Positions 26,801-35,169 of a stretch of 64,000 bases of DNA are shown piece after piece; positions within the stretch are counted from its first letter, which is position 1; every line of letters starts with the position of its first letter. The notes beneath the pieces are model-generated. The model had not been told where the DNA came from, did no database searches, and saw only the letters and a list, made by a program, of their open reading frames with translations. This DNA comes from Dyadobacter koreensis (GTDB taxonomy: Bacteria; Bacteroidota; Bacteroidia; Cytophagales; Spirosomataceae), in contig NZ_FNXY01000011.1 in the NCBI RefSeq assembly GCF_900108855.1, positions 62,001 through 126,000 on the forward strand, in the 5' to 3' direction. The position numbers and the translations under genes are program-made.

Positions 26801-27095
26801 ATCAAGTACGCTTCGTAATTTCCAGATCGTAGGATTTGGAGATATTGGAACAGCGTGGACCGGAAAAGGCCCATTTAGCGAGAAAAACAGTCTAAATACT
26901 GAAATCATCGGGAGCGTGGAAGAACCTTTCAAAGCGACGGTGATCAATTACAAAAACCCGTATCTAATGGGTTATGGAGTTGGAGCCCGGACGACAATAT
27001 TCGGTATTTATGTTAAATTTGACTATGCCTGGGGCGTTGACAACGGATATACGAACAAAGCAATTCCTTATGTAACTTTGGGATATGATTTTTAA
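23883..27095 (+). CDS. Large exported pseudo-peptidase/beta-propeller/outer membrane barrel protein
   Basis: A 1070-residue protein with signal peptide (cleavage after IKAQ). About residues 30-280 resemble the peptidase-MA/gluzincin fold (FEIYHYQGG, LTLPEWFMTGAAAYISEGW), but the HExxH helix reads KDISLLFVYDML and the later EG motif reads TG, so zinc ligands are absent. About 290-570 form a TolB-like propeller with MDISSDGTMLAVSADKNGQ and RRVVFASNRPTDS. An acidic, Pro-rich linker (about 590-690) leads to a C-terminal barrel (700-1070) with KAGLFISSNFRNSD and the terminal strand IPYVTLGYDF, like Omp85/surface-antigen barrels. I infer an outer membrane protein with a periplasmic scaffold part. 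It is 16 bp behind the oxidoreductase gene and ends in a terminator. Confidence 0.75.
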   Translation: MRIKIIHKLTLSAAFFTLLLTSVEIKAQRYPSQEVFGKNRVQYKTFNWKIFRTTNFEIYHYQGGTALAKLTAQYAESEFDKITDVLGWTPYSRVKIFLYNSPQELEQSNMGLSTLDNLEDKKLDLGQSRVEVAYTGDQIGFKKKLVKDISLLFVYDMLYGGNMKEALQSSLLLTLPEWFMTGAAAYISEGWSPELNDYMRDFLKNRNVRKPTLLTGNDATLIGHSIWNYIAERYGRDKISDILNLTRIIRTEQTSITSTLGIPSYNRFLRDWRAYYLNINKKAEQFYTDPKPAWKYRLNELSASDASAAIKVSPDKKWTAVSEMKNGRYRVYLFNSESGSKKIIRQGKLDIIGGRNKTQPPLLGWSKNNTLAVLASENGRQNFYLYENLDSKKIKIKLRRTIRGLDQISDMDISSDGTMLAVSADKNGQNDLFLVSVARMSLIGLTNDLYDDVSPRFVQGSARRVVFASNRPTDSLGVDKGNFKTLSAGLSVFEHEGSPRAEKLLRLTPADSKVKVAPIYADENDVYYLSNIKGVSNVFKYNRASSTNSQVTNYINSIRNADITLKSGGAIAYTYLNDGYYTAAFKNGFDPNASVDTPSLIKGDIVGGESARPAAATTVPDSAKAPVKTEAPKMALKEGEVDTDNYEFDEDVLKTFETRQRRGTFPTSPNTLPRTKATRENIAIKGPYNYKGLFITNDASSDWRVDPIRGFGYAQSISMNDLLENHVIKAGLFISSNFRNSDLFAEYSNNVHRIDFGVRVDRKALYIDSEVAPQKYRFNQVMVSASYPFSTTSRFTVAPMFTSTRMVDLILSNPDLSSSYGGLRTEFVFDNTTKSGMNMMQGTRFKIRYDNYLGLSNGNESFNRVSLDFRHYQKIHRDLIFATRVAMSHSGGKAAKQSILGGMENWIGNKKDSRTTGVNPLDFSRDNRDIFFTDFATNLRGFNLNRLSGTSYMLLNAELRIPLIKYLYRGAITSSTLRNFQIVGFGDIGTAWTGKGPFSEKNSLNTEIIGSVEEPFKATVINYKNPYLMGYGVGARTTIFGIYVKFDYAWGVDNGYTNKAIPYVTLGYDF

Positions 27096-27128
27096 GTAAT
27101 GGTTCAAAAATTAAAATAAAATAAAGGT

Positions 27129-27165
27129 AAAAATGGCACGGGAACTGTTCTCATGCCATTTTTTT
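27129..27165 (+). terminator. Terminator after the large barrel-protein gene
   Basis: Perfect 10-bp arms AAAAATGGCA (27129-27138) and TGCCATTTTT (27154-27163), followed by further T residues, 33 bp past the stop. Confidence 0.85.
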
Positions 27166-27195
27166 GTGCTATCGTAAATCCTTTTTCCACAATTA

Positions 27196-28128
27196 ATGAT
27201 GATAAGTTTCCAAAGCCGATTTCTATATTTTGTAGTAATTCTCCCTTTTCTGATTTTTGATGCAGATAAAAGTTTCGCTCAACGGGAAGTGATGTATGAA
27301 CAATATCTCCAGAACCCAATGGCTATAAATCCTGGGTTTACCGGTGTGAGGGAGACTTTTAACATGACAGCCATGTTTCGCAGAAAATGGTTTACCATAC
27401 AAAATTCGCCTTCAAGCCAGACTTTTGCAGCAGACGGAACCTTTGGAAATGGGAAATTTGGAGTTGGTTTTCAGGCAATGAACGATCAGACCAGCTTTTT
27501 CACTACCACTGCTTTTTCAGCATCCTTTGCCTATCACCTTGGAATTTCTGATCAATGGAAACTTGCTATGGGTGGGCAAGGTGGCATAAATGTTTTACCG
27601 GTATTTGACGTCGGCTCGTCGTTTAACAGCACCAACAGAGCATTAGGAAGTTTTGGGATCGGTGCATGGCTCCACTCGGATAATTTTTATTTGGGAGTTT
27701 CCAAACCTGAACTCTTATCGCAGGGTTTCGGTCAGCAGCAGATTGCTTACTATTACCGTAGGCCGTTGTATGTTATGATAGGCGGAAGTTATGATCTGGC
27801 AGATGAGGTAAAACTTATTCCAAACGTACTTTTTGTTCAGGAGAAAGATTACAAATTAAGAGTTGATTTCGGCGGCCGCTTTTGGTTTAATGAAAAAGTT
27901 GGTGTTGGTACGACTTATCACGCAGGCGGCGGGTCGTCTTTTGGCGGTTCGGGTATTAATTATTTACAATTATCTGCCGAAGTGATGGTCGGCAGGAATG
28001 TGCGGCTTGGATATTTTTACAGCACCAAACAAGTGGAACAACTTAACCTGGTTACAACCGGGCCAAAAGGAATTCATGAGTTAATGTTGAAGTTTGTTCC
28101 TAACCCGAATGGCTTCCAGAAGTATTAA
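27196..28128 (+). CDS. PorP/SprF family outer membrane protein (type IX secretion-associated)
   Basis: A 310-residue outer membrane barrel protein with an N-terminal signal peptide (ending KSFAQ) and the family start of the mature chain, REVMYEQYLQNPMAINPGFTG split over two blocks. The rest is glycine/aromatic beta-strands to the C-terminus (NVRLGYFYSTKQVEQL, then HELMLKF). PorP/SprF proteins in this phylum anchor or help deliver large type IX-secreted surface adhesins. Here no gldKLMN genes and no giant adhesin gene are adjacent, so it is an isolated paralogue whose partner must be elsewhere. Confidence 0.9.
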   Translation: MMISFQSRFLYFVVILPFLIFDADKSFAQREVMYEQYLQNPMAINPGFTGVRETFNMTAMFRRKWFTIQNSPSSQTFAADGTFGNGKFGVGFQAMNDQTSFFTTTAFSASFAYHLGISDQWKLAMGGQGGINVLPVFDVGSSFNSTNRALGSFGIGAWLHSDNFYLGVSKPELLSQGFGQQQIAYYYRRPLYVMIGGSYDLADEVKLIPNVLFVQEKDYKLRVDFGGRFWFNEKVGVGTTYHAGGGSSFGGSGINYLQLSAEVMVGRNVRLGYFYSTKQVEQLNLVTTGPKGIHELMLKFVPNPNGFQKY

Positions 28129-28146
28129 AGTAAACTTACGGTGAAT

Positions 28147-28181
28147 ATCTCCGAACATGTTTAGTAAAAAGGAGATTTTTT
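28147..28181 (+). terminator. Weak terminator after the PorP/SprF gene
   Basis: A 6-bp stem ATCTCC/GGAGAT (28147-28152, 28171-28176) with an 18-nt loop and a T-run. It overlaps the presumed -33 element of sucA. Confidence 0.45.
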
Positions 28182-28212
28182 GCGTTTTGTTTACATAAGT
28201 CTCGTAACTTTG
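28180..28212 (+). promoter_or_regulatory. Promoter of sucAB (TTG-N22-TAACTTTG)
   Basis: TTG at 28180-28182 and a perfect TAnnTTTG -7 box at 28205-28212, 28 bp before the sucA ATG, implying a short leader of about 22 nt. Confidence 0.6.
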
Positions 28213-28240
28213 TCCGGTAAATGAAATAATCACATTTGTG

Positions 28241-31003
28241 ATGGATAAATACACATATATAGCAAATTCCGACGCCGCTTACATAGAGGAATTATACAAT
28301 TCCTATAAGCAAGATTCAACCTCCGTAGACGAAGGTTGGCAAAAGTTTTTTGAAGGGTTTGATTTTTATCAGAAATACCCTGCCAACGGCAATGGACATG
28401 CCAATGGTGCCAGTAATGGAAAGGAGGTAGCATCTGCCGGCAAGGTGGACGCAGCTCAGATCCGAAAGGAAATGGAGGTGGTTCACTTAATCCGTGGATA
28501 CCGTTCAAGAGGACATTTGCTTGCAACGACCAATCCGATCCAAAAAAGAAAAGACCGCAAGCCACAACTGGAACTTAGCGATTTTAGTCTTGGACCAGAG
28601 GATTTGGATTCTGTATTTGAAGCTGGTACCGAAGTTTTCGGCCGTCCCGCTACGTTACGTGAAATTGTTGATTCCCTGAAAAAAATCTATTCAGGAAATA
28701 TTGGATTTGAATATCTCTACATCCGTGACCGCGAGCAGAAAAGCTGGTTACGGAAGAAAATTGAAAAAGAGGCATTAAATATGTCGTTTTCAATTGATGA
28801 GAAAAAACACATTCTTTCCAAGCTGAACGAAGCAGTTGTTTTCGAAAATTTCCTTCATACCAAATATCTTGGACAAAAACGTTTCTCGCTGGAAGGTGGA
28901 GAAACGACAATTCCTGCCCTTGACGCAATGATCAATAAAGCTGCGGAAATGGGTGTGGTAGAAGTAATGATCGGGATGGCTCACCGTGGTCGTTTGAACG
29001 TTCTTGCGAACGTGATGCAAAAAACATACGGACAGATCTTTAACGAATTCGAAGGTAATTTACCTGATCAGGTTTGGGGAGACGGTGACGTTAAATACCA
29101 CATGGGTTATGCGAGCCAGATCACCGCTGAAAACGGAAATCAGGTTCATTTGAAATTAGCTCCAAACCCATCGCACCTTGAAGCAGTTAATCCGGTAGTT
29201 GAAGGATTTATCCGCGCAAGAGCCGATGGCATGTACGAATCTGATTATGATCGTGTACTTCCCGTTATTATTCATGGAGATGCTGCGGTTGCGGGTCAGG
29301 GGATTGTATATGAAGTAACGCAGATGTCAGGCCTTAATGGTTATTACACAGGTGGTACTATCCATTTTGTGATCAACAACCAGGTTGGTTTTACAACGGA
29401 TTTCATTGATGCTCGTTCAAGTATTTACTGTACGGATGTTGCGAAAATCGTAGACGCTCCTGTTCTTCACGTTAATGGTGATGATCCGGAAGCAGTAGTT
29501 TTCTGTATGAGACTTGCTGTTGAATATCGTCAGAAATTTAACAAAGATATTTTCATAGACATGGTTTGTTATCGTCGTCATGGACATAACGAAGCTGATG
29601 AGCCTAAATTTACGCAACCGGTTCTTTACAAATCGATTGAAAATCATCAGAATCCTCGCGAGATTTATCAAAAAACGCTTGCAGATCGTGGTGATGTGGA
29701 TGCTCAGCTGGCAGCCAATATGGATAAAGAGTTCAAGACTTTGCTTCAGGAACGTCTTGATATGGTGAAACAAAAAGCATTACCTTATGTTTTACCAAAA
29801 CTTGAACAGGAATGGCATAGTTTGAGAAAATCGACACCGGTAGATTTTGAGAAATCTCCGGAGACCGGTGTTCCGCTAGAAATTCTTGAAAAAATCGGGA
29901 AGGCACTGATCAGTACGCCGGAAGATTTTCAGAGACTGAAACAAATTGACAAACTTTTGAAAGATCGCGAACAAATGATCTTTGAGAAGAAGGAGGTAAA
30001 CTGGGCTACGGCTGAATTACTTGCTTATGGTTCAGTTTTGGCCGAAGGAAATATTGTTCGTTTAAGCGGACAGGATGTTCAGCGCGGTACCTTCTCTCAC
30101 CGTCATGCTGTTTTGCACGATGTTGAAAATAATGATTCTTACAGCAGTTTAGCGCATATCCAGGAAGACCAGGGGCCTTTCATGATCTATAACTCTTTGC
30201 TTTCGGAATATGCGGTTTTAGGTTTTGAATTCGGTTATTCGATGGCAAATCCTAATGCGCTGGTTATCTGGGAAGCACAATTTGGTGATTTCGCTAACGG
30301 TGCGCAGGTAATTATTGACCAGTTTATTTCGTCAAGTGAGACCAAATGGGATCGTTGGACGGGTCTTGTAATGCTTCTTCCACACGGATATGAAGGTCAG
30401 GGGCCAGAACACTCGAATGCTCGTCCGGAACGTTACCTGCAACTATCGGCTGATTATAATATGATCGTAGCCAATGTTACGACGCCGGCTAACTTCTTCC
30501 ACTTGCTTCGTCGCCAGCTGAAATTTCCGTTCCGTAAGCCTTTGATCGTGATGTCGCCAAAGTCGATGTTGAGACATCCGCTTTGTGTTTCTCCAATCTC
30601 TGATCTTACTGAAGGGACATTTAGAGAGACGATCGGCGATACTTTTGTTGATGCTAAAAAGGTAACGAAAGTGTTGTTATGTACAGGGAAATTGTACTAT
30701 GAATTGTACGAAAAACAGCAGAAAGACAAGCGTGATGATGTTGCCATCATTCGTTTGGAGCAAATGCACCCCTTCCCGCAAAAACAAATAGACGAACATC
30801 TTGCACTTTATGAAAATGCGAAAGTATTTTGGGTGCAGGAAGAGCCTTTTAACATGGGTGGCTGGACTTTCATGCTTCGTATGTACAATGGAAAAAAACC
30901 ATTGGAAGTTATTGCCCGCCGTTCAAGTGCGTCACCATCGACAGGATTCGCGAAAATCCATGCACAGGAACAGGCTGAGATCATTCGCAGGGCATTTGAA
31001 TAG
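28241..31003 (+). CDS. sucA: 2-oxoglutarate dehydrogenase E1 component
   Basis: Thiamine diphosphate-dependent decarboxylase of the 2-oxoglutarate dehydrogenase complex in the TCA cycle, 920 residues. The N-terminal motif SDAAYIEELYNSYKQD and WQKFFEGF are typical of the E1o E2-binding arm. MIGMAHRGRLNVLANV, KYHMGYAS, NPSHLEAVNPVVEG and IHGDAAVAGQG mark the ThDP domain, and the C-terminal domain has GQDVQRGTFSHRHAV and PHGYEGQGPEHSNARPERYL. A GTG one codon earlier (28238) is also possible. It has a good promoter just upstream and is followed 53 bp later by sucB, forming the usual E1-E2 operon; the E3 lipoamide dehydrogenase is not in the window. Confidence 0.97.
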   Translation: MDKYTYIANSDAAYIEELYNSYKQDSTSVDEGWQKFFEGFDFYQKYPANGNGHANGASNGKEVASAGKVDAAQIRKEMEVVHLIRGYRSRGHLLATTNPIQKRKDRKPQLELSDFSLGPEDLDSVFEAGTEVFGRPATLREIVDSLKKIYSGNIGFEYLYIRDREQKSWLRKKIEKEALNMSFSIDEKKHILSKLNEAVVFENFLHTKYLGQKRFSLEGGETTIPALDAMINKAAEMGVVEVMIGMAHRGRLNVLANVMQKTYGQIFNEFEGNLPDQVWGDGDVKYHMGYASQITAENGNQVHLKLAPNPSHLEAVNPVVEGFIRARADGMYESDYDRVLPVIIHGDAAVAGQGIVYEVTQMSGLNGYYTGGTIHFVINNQVGFTTDFIDARSSIYCTDVAKIVDAPVLHVNGDDPEAVVFCMRLAVEYRQKFNKDIFIDMVCYRRHGHNEADEPKFTQPVLYKSIENHQNPREIYQKTLADRGDVDAQLAANMDKEFKTLLQERLDMVKQKALPYVLPKLEQEWHSLRKSTPVDFEKSPETGVPLEILEKIGKALISTPEDFQRLKQIDKLLKDREQMIFEKKEVNWATAELLAYGSVLAEGNIVRLSGQDVQRGTFSHRHAVLHDVENNDSYSSLAHIQEDQGPFMIYNSLLSEYAVLGFEFGYSMANPNALVIWEAQFGDFANGAQVIIDQFISSSETKWDRWTGLVMLLPHGYEGQGPEHSNARPERYLQLSADYNMIVANVTTPANFFHLLRRQLKFPFRKPLIVMSPKSMLRHPLCVSPISDLTEGTFRETIGDTFVDAKKVTKVLLCTGKLYYELYEKQQKDKRDDVAIIRLEQMHPFPQKQIDEHLALYENAKVFWVQEEPFNMGGWTFMLRMYNGKKPLEVIARRSSASPSTGFAKIHAQEQAEIIRRAFE

Positions 31004-31056
31004 GGTATTCAACTAAGTTATAAAAGACATAATTCGTTCATCATATTGCTGATAAA

Positions 31057-32619
31057 ATGGCTGAAATTGAGATAAAAGTACCGCCGGTAGGCGAGTCCAT
31101 TACTGAGGTTACGATAGGGAACTGGTTCAAAAATGATGGAGATTTTGTGAAATTGGATGAGGTAATTTGCGGATTGGATTCAGATAAAGCAACATTTGAA
31201 CTAACTGCCGAGTCAGAAGGTGTTTTGCACATCAAAGCGCAGGAAGGTGATACATTAAATATCGGGGACTTGATCGCTACGATTGATTCGTCTGCGAACG
31301 GTGCCGCGGCAGCTGCACCTGCTCCGGCTGCTGAAAAAGCGCCAGAACCGGTAGCTGCTCCTGCTCCGGAAAAGACCGAAGAGAAAGCTCCTGCTGCGAC
31401 AGCTGCTACGGGCGAAATCTATGAAATGAAAGTTCCTGCTGTTGGTGAATCCATTACAGAGGTGACTATCGCTTCGTGGAGTAAAAAAGATGGAGATCAC
31501 GTGGAAATGGATGAAATTCTATGTGAGCTAGAATCAGATAAAGCAACATTCGAACTCCCTTCTGAGGCAGTTGGTACGTTAAGAATTGTTGGAAAAGAAG
31601 GAGATACCTTGGCGATTGGTGCAGTTATCTGCAAAATAGAGGTTGGCGCTTCGACAGGTACAGCGGCACCTTCTTCGGCACCTGCTCCTGCGGCGGCGGC
31701 TGAAACTGACAAAGGATATACAGAAAAACATACTTCTCCTGTTGCAGCTAAGATTTTGGCTGAAAAAGGAATCGATCCTAAGGATGTGAACGGTTCTGGT
31801 TCAGGTGGAAAAATTATGAAAGACGATGCTTTGAAAGCGGGTGCTAAACCTGCTGCTCCGGCTCCTGCCGCGAAACCAGCGGCTCCATCAGCTCCTGCGA
31901 AAGCGGCAGCTCCTGGCGAACGAGGTCAGCGTCGTGAAAAAATGTCTTCACTTCGTCGTACGATCGCAAGACGTCTTGTGGCAGTGAAGAGTGAAACTGC
32001 TATGCTAACAACCTTCAATGAAGTTGATATGAAGCCAGTAATGGATCTTCGTAACAAGTTCAAAGATAAGTTTAAAGAAAAACATGAAGTTGGTTTGGGC
32101 TTTATGTCGTTTTTTGTAAAAGCAGTTACTGTTGCATTAAAAGATTTCCCGGTTGTTAATGCATATATCGACGGCGAAGAATTGGTTTACAATGACTATG
32201 CGGACATCTCCATAGCCGTTTCTACACCTCGCGGGTTGGTAGTTCCGGTGATAAGGAACGCAGAAGACCTTTCTTTCTCTGCGATCGAAAAAGAAATTGT
32301 TCGTCTGGCTGTTCGTGCTCGTGATGGTAAGCTAGGTCTGGACGAAATGTCTGGCGGGACTTTCACGATTACCAATGGTGGAACTTTCGGTTCTATGCTT
32401 TCGACTCCAATTATTAATGCACCGCAATCCGCGATTTTGGGGATGCATAATATCGTTGAACGTGCTGTGGTAGTAAACGGCGAAATTGTTATTCGCCCGA
32501 TTATGTTCCTTGCACTTTCTTATGATCACCGTACAATTGACGGAAAAGATTCAGTAAGCTTCCTGGTTCGGGTAAAACAATTACTTGAAGATCCAATGAG
32601 GCTTTTGCTGGATATGTAA
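31057..32619 (+). CDS. sucB: 2-oxoglutarate dehydrogenase E2 (dihydrolipoyl succinyltransferase), two lipoyl domains
   Basis: Transfers the succinyl group from lipoyl-lysine to CoA and forms the complex core. The 520-residue chain has two lipoyl domains, with Lys44 in DSDKATFEL and Lys162 in ESDKATFEL, joined by Ala/Pro-rich swinging linkers (about 78-118 and 200-222). A peripheral subunit-binding domain follows (about 225-265, TSPVAAKILAEKGIDPKDV) and then the catalytic domain with SYDHRTIDGKD near the C-terminus, including the catalytic His. Most SucB proteins have one lipoyl domain; two is a known variant in Bacteroidota. It ends with a palindromic terminator. Confidence 0.96.
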   Translation: MAEIEIKVPPVGESITEVTIGNWFKNDGDFVKLDEVICGLDSDKATFELTAESEGVLHIKAQEGDTLNIGDLIATIDSSANGAAAAAPAPAAEKAPEPVAAPAPEKTEEKAPAATAATGEIYEMKVPAVGESITEVTIASWSKKDGDHVEMDEILCELESDKATFELPSEAVGTLRIVGKEGDTLAIGAVICKIEVGASTGTAAPSSAPAPAAAAETDKGYTEKHTSPVAAKILAEKGIDPKDVNGSGSGGKIMKDDALKAGAKPAAPAPAAKPAAPSAPAKAAAPGERGQRREKMSSLRRTIARRLVAVKSETAMLTTFNEVDMKPVMDLRNKFKDKFKEKHEVGLGFMSFFVKAVTVALKDFPVVNAYIDGEELVYNDYADISIAVSTPRGLVVPVIRNAEDLSFSAIEKEIVRLAVRARDGKLGLDEMSGGTFTITNGGTFGSMLSTPIINAPQSAILGMHNIVERAVVVNGEIVIRPIMFLALSYDHRTIDGKDSVSFLVRVKQLLEDPMRLLLDM

Positions 32620-32630
32620 TCCGGAATATA

Positions 32631-32685
32631 TTATTAAACAGAAAAGACTTTGAAGATTATCTTCGAAGTCTTTTCTGTTTAATAA
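32631..32685. terminator. 55-bp palindrome, bidirectional terminator
   Basis: Two 27-nt arms (32631-32657 and 32659-32685, starting TTATTAAACAGAAAAGACTT) with one mismatched position, between convergent sucB and the MazG-like gene. The core hairpin GAAGA-TTA-TCTTC is extended by A/T-rich flanks that give a U-tract on either strand. Confidence 0.88.
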
Positions 32686-32701
32686 TGGATTATACTAATG
32701 A

Positions 32702-33061
32702 TCAACCCAATTTTGGATTTTCCTTATGCCGATCCTTGTCGCGCTCAGTCTTCTTAGCAAGATTCTTTTCAAAAGCCTCGGTTAAATTAATACCTGTTTG
32801 ATTTGCCAGACATATTAAAACCCATAGTACATCCGCCATTTCATCGCCAAGATCCTTGTCAAGATCGGATTTTTTGAATGACTGATCTCCGTAAGTCCTG
32901 GACATAATTCTCGCTACTTCGCCAACTTCCTCTGTTAGGATAGCCATGTTGGTGAGCTCCGAAAAGTATCGGACGCCATATGTTTTTATCCAGTTATCGA
33001 CCTGCTGCTGTGCTTCTTCAAGTGTCATTTTGTCGTCTTTAAATTCTGTTTTTTGAATCAA
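32702..33061 (-). CDS. MazG-like nucleotide pyrophosphohydrolase
   Basis: All-alpha NTP pyrophosphohydrolase of 119 residues, thought to clear non-canonical nucleotides to the monophosphate. The magnesium-binding motifs are LTEEVGEVARI (E-E-x-x-E) and GDEMADVLWVLICLA (E-x-x-D). The frame starts at an ATG at 33061 that overlaps the end of dtd by 23 bp; an alternative ATG at 33028 (MTLEEAQ) would remove 11 residues and leave a 10-bp gap. It is the second gene of a dtd-mazG pair and stops in front of the palindromic terminator. Confidence 0.9.
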   Translation of the reverse strand: MIQKTEFKDDKMTLEEAQQQVDNWIKTYGVRYFSELTNMAILTEEVGEVARIMSRTYGDQSFKKSDLDKDLGDEMADVLWVLICLANQTGINLTEAFEKNLAKKTERDKDRHKENPKLG

Positions 33062-33491
33062 TTACAATTGTTACAGGGCCGTCGTTTAGCAAAGCCACCT
33101 TCATATCTGCGCCAAAAATTCCTGTTTGAATCGGATTGCCAAGTTCTTTTCCCAGAAACTCAATCATTTGTTCGTAGAGCGGGATGGCTGCTTCCGGCCT
33201 TGCTGCCTCGATAAAGGAAGGCCGGTTTCCCTTTTTAGTATTTGCATGCAAAGTGAACTGGCTAATAAGCAGAATATTTCCGTTCACCGCCTTCAGATCC
33301 AGATTCATTTTTCCTTCATCGTCACCGAAAATCCGTATCCCGATAATTTTCTTGCCAAGCCATTCGAGATCTTCACGTGTGTCCTCGTGTGTTATGCCCA
33401 ACAATACTAAAAACCCGGTATCAATTTTACCTTCTACTTTTCCCTCAATTGTCACGGACGCTTCACTTACCCGCTGGATAACTGCAATCAT
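33039..33491 (-). CDS. dtd: D-aminoacyl-tRNA deacylase
   Basis: Hydrolyses D-amino acids (and glycine) mischarged on tRNA, protecting translation. The 150-residue length is normal. It begins MIAVIQRVSEASVTIEG, with the family motifs LLISQFTLHANTKKGNRPSF (catalytic SQFTL) and LLNDGPVTIVID (the NxPVT-type motif). Overlaps the downstream MazG-like gene, suggesting translational coupling of two housecleaning enzymes. Confidence 0.96.
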   Translation of the reverse strand: MIAVIQRVSEASVTIEGKVEGKIDTGFLVLLGITHEDTREDLEWLGKKIIGIRIFGDDEGKMNLDLKAVNGNILLISQFTLHANTKKGNRPSFIEAARPEAAIPLYEQMIEFLGKELGNPIQTGIFGADMKVALLNDGPVTIVIDSKNRI

Positions 33492-33693
33492 GAATTTTTA
33501 AAATGTTAGTCAGGAATTTTTTCCTTTCAGTGGTCGAAATTTAAAGCTGGCAAAATAACAATAAATCGAACAGGAACTCATTTCAGTAAATTTTATTTCA
33601 TTACTTAAAATAGCAGGAAATAATCCTGAGCATGTTGAATCGTTGTAATAAGGGTTGTATCTTGTAAAAACAACGTTTATAAACATTTATCAG

Positions 33694-35160
33694 ATGGTCG
33701 TCTCAGAGAAATCAAACACTGCAAAACCAGCCTTGAAAGAAGAAAGGATTTCCGTTTTTGATATCTTCAAGATCGGAGTGGGACCGTCCAGTTCACACAC
33801 ACTGGGGCCATGGCGGGCGGCGCAGCAATTTGTAAAACTTGTCCGGGAAACAATTGATTTGAATGAAATAACATCTGTTAAAGTTTTTCTGTTTGGCTCC
33901 CTGGCGAAAACCGGAATTGGCCATGGAACGGATTTGGCGGTGCAGCTCGGATTGAGCGGTTTTGATCCCGTTACGATGGATACAAAGCAAATTGAGGGAA
34001 TAAAATCCCGGATTATGGAAGGAAAAGAATTGTCGTTAAACGGAGAAAAAAAAATCGTTTTTAATCCAAAGACGGATATCAAATTCCAGATGCAGGAATC
34101 GCTGCCTTTTCATCCCAATGCATTGACTTTCGTTGCCGAAACGGATTCAGGTCAAACAATTACTGATACCTACTATTCTGTCGGTGGTGGTTTTGTCATT
34201 AAAGAAGATGAAAAGGAAGAAAAAATTTCCCCTTGCGTTAAACTTCCGTTTCCGGTGGATCACGCTTCGGACCTGCTCGCGTGGCATAAGTCGACGGGAA
34301 TGAAAATTTCTGACATCATTTATGAAAATGAAAAAGTTTGGAGGAGTGAGGCCGAGATAAAAAAGCAGCTTCTGAATATCTGGAAAGTGATGAAGGAAAG
34401 TATTTTTGAAGGCTGTCATAATGAAGGAACGCTGTCAGGAGGATTGAATGTGAAAAGACGAGCTGCTGCGCTGAACAAAAAGCTTTTAAACGGAGCGAAT
34501 TATTCAACTTATGAAGAATGGATTCAGGCTATACGTTCCTGCGGTAGCGGATTTAAGTATACATTGGATTGGCTGAGTTGCTTTGCTTTGGCTGTGAATG
34601 AGGAAAATGCCTCGTTTAGCCGGGTGGTCACTGCGCCGACAAACGGTTCTGCGGGTGTTATCCCAGCCGTTTTACAATACTATCTGATATTTTGCAATGA
34701 TACTGAAGAAGATGTTATCAGATTTTTGCTTACTGCCAGCGAAGTAGGCTGTATTTTTAAGAAAGGTGCAACTATTTCTGCTGCTATGGGTGGTTGTCAG
34801 GCTGAAATTGGTGTGTCGTCGGCAATGGCAGCTGCGGGTCTCACAGAAGTTTCCGGCGGAACGGTTGAACAATGTATGATGGCAGCGGAAATAGCAATGG
34901 AGCATCATTTGGGTATGACCTGCGATCCTGTCGGCGGACTCGTTCAGATTCCATGTATCGAACGAAATACGATGGGTGCTATCAAGGCAATTACAGCTTC
35001 ACAGTTAGCTATGCAGAGCAACCCTGAAAACGCAAAAGTTTCATTGGACAATGTTGTGAAAACGATGTGGGAAACAGCTCTGGATATGAATTTCAGGTAT
35101 AAGGAAACCTCAGAAGGCGGTTTGGCTGTCAATATCCCGATAAGTTTGAGCGAATGCTAA
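33694..35160 (+). CDS. sdaA: L-serine ammonia-lyase, iron-sulfur type, single chain
   Basis: Deaminates L-serine to pyruvate and ammonia with an oxygen-sensitive [4Fe-4S] cluster. The ATG at 33694 gives 488 residues; a TTG at 33655 is in frame but adds non-conserved sequence. The beta part (SVFDIFKIGVGPSSSHTLGPW) and alpha part (APTNGSAGVIPAVLQYY, SAAMGGCQAEIGVSSAMAAAG split, MTCDPVGGLVQIPCIERN) are fused in one chain, with conserved cysteines in EVGCIFKKG, GGCQAE and IPCIERN available as cluster ligands. It converges on mgtE with only a 9-bp gap and no evident hairpin. Confidence 0.95.
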   Translation: MVVSEKSNTAKPALKEERISVFDIFKIGVGPSSSHTLGPWRAAQQFVKLVRETIDLNEITSVKVFLFGSLAKTGIGHGTDLAVQLGLSGFDPVTMDTKQIEGIKSRIMEGKELSLNGEKKIVFNPKTDIKFQMQESLPFHPNALTFVAETDSGQTITDTYYSVGGGFVIKEDEKEEKISPCVKLPFPVDHASDLLAWHKSTGMKISDIIYENEKVWRSEAEIKKQLLNIWKVMKESIFEGCHNEGTLSGGLNVKRRAAALNKKLLNGANYSTYEEWIQAIRSCGSGFKYTLDWLSCFALAVNEENASFSRVVTAPTNGSAGVIPAVLQYYLIFCNDTEEDVIRFLLTASEVGCIFKKGATISAAMGGCQAEIGVSSAMAAAGLTEVSGGTVEQCMMAAEIAMEHHLGMTCDPVGGLVQIPCIERNTMGAIKAITASQLAMQSNPENAKVSLDNVVKTMWETALDMNFRYKETSEGGLAVNIPISLSEC

Positions 35161-35169
35161 TGCCAGGCT

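Noticed and set aside
33184..33501. 105-residue ORF antisense to dtd
   Set aside because: Lies entirely over the well-conserved dtd gene; composition is typical of an antisense frame.
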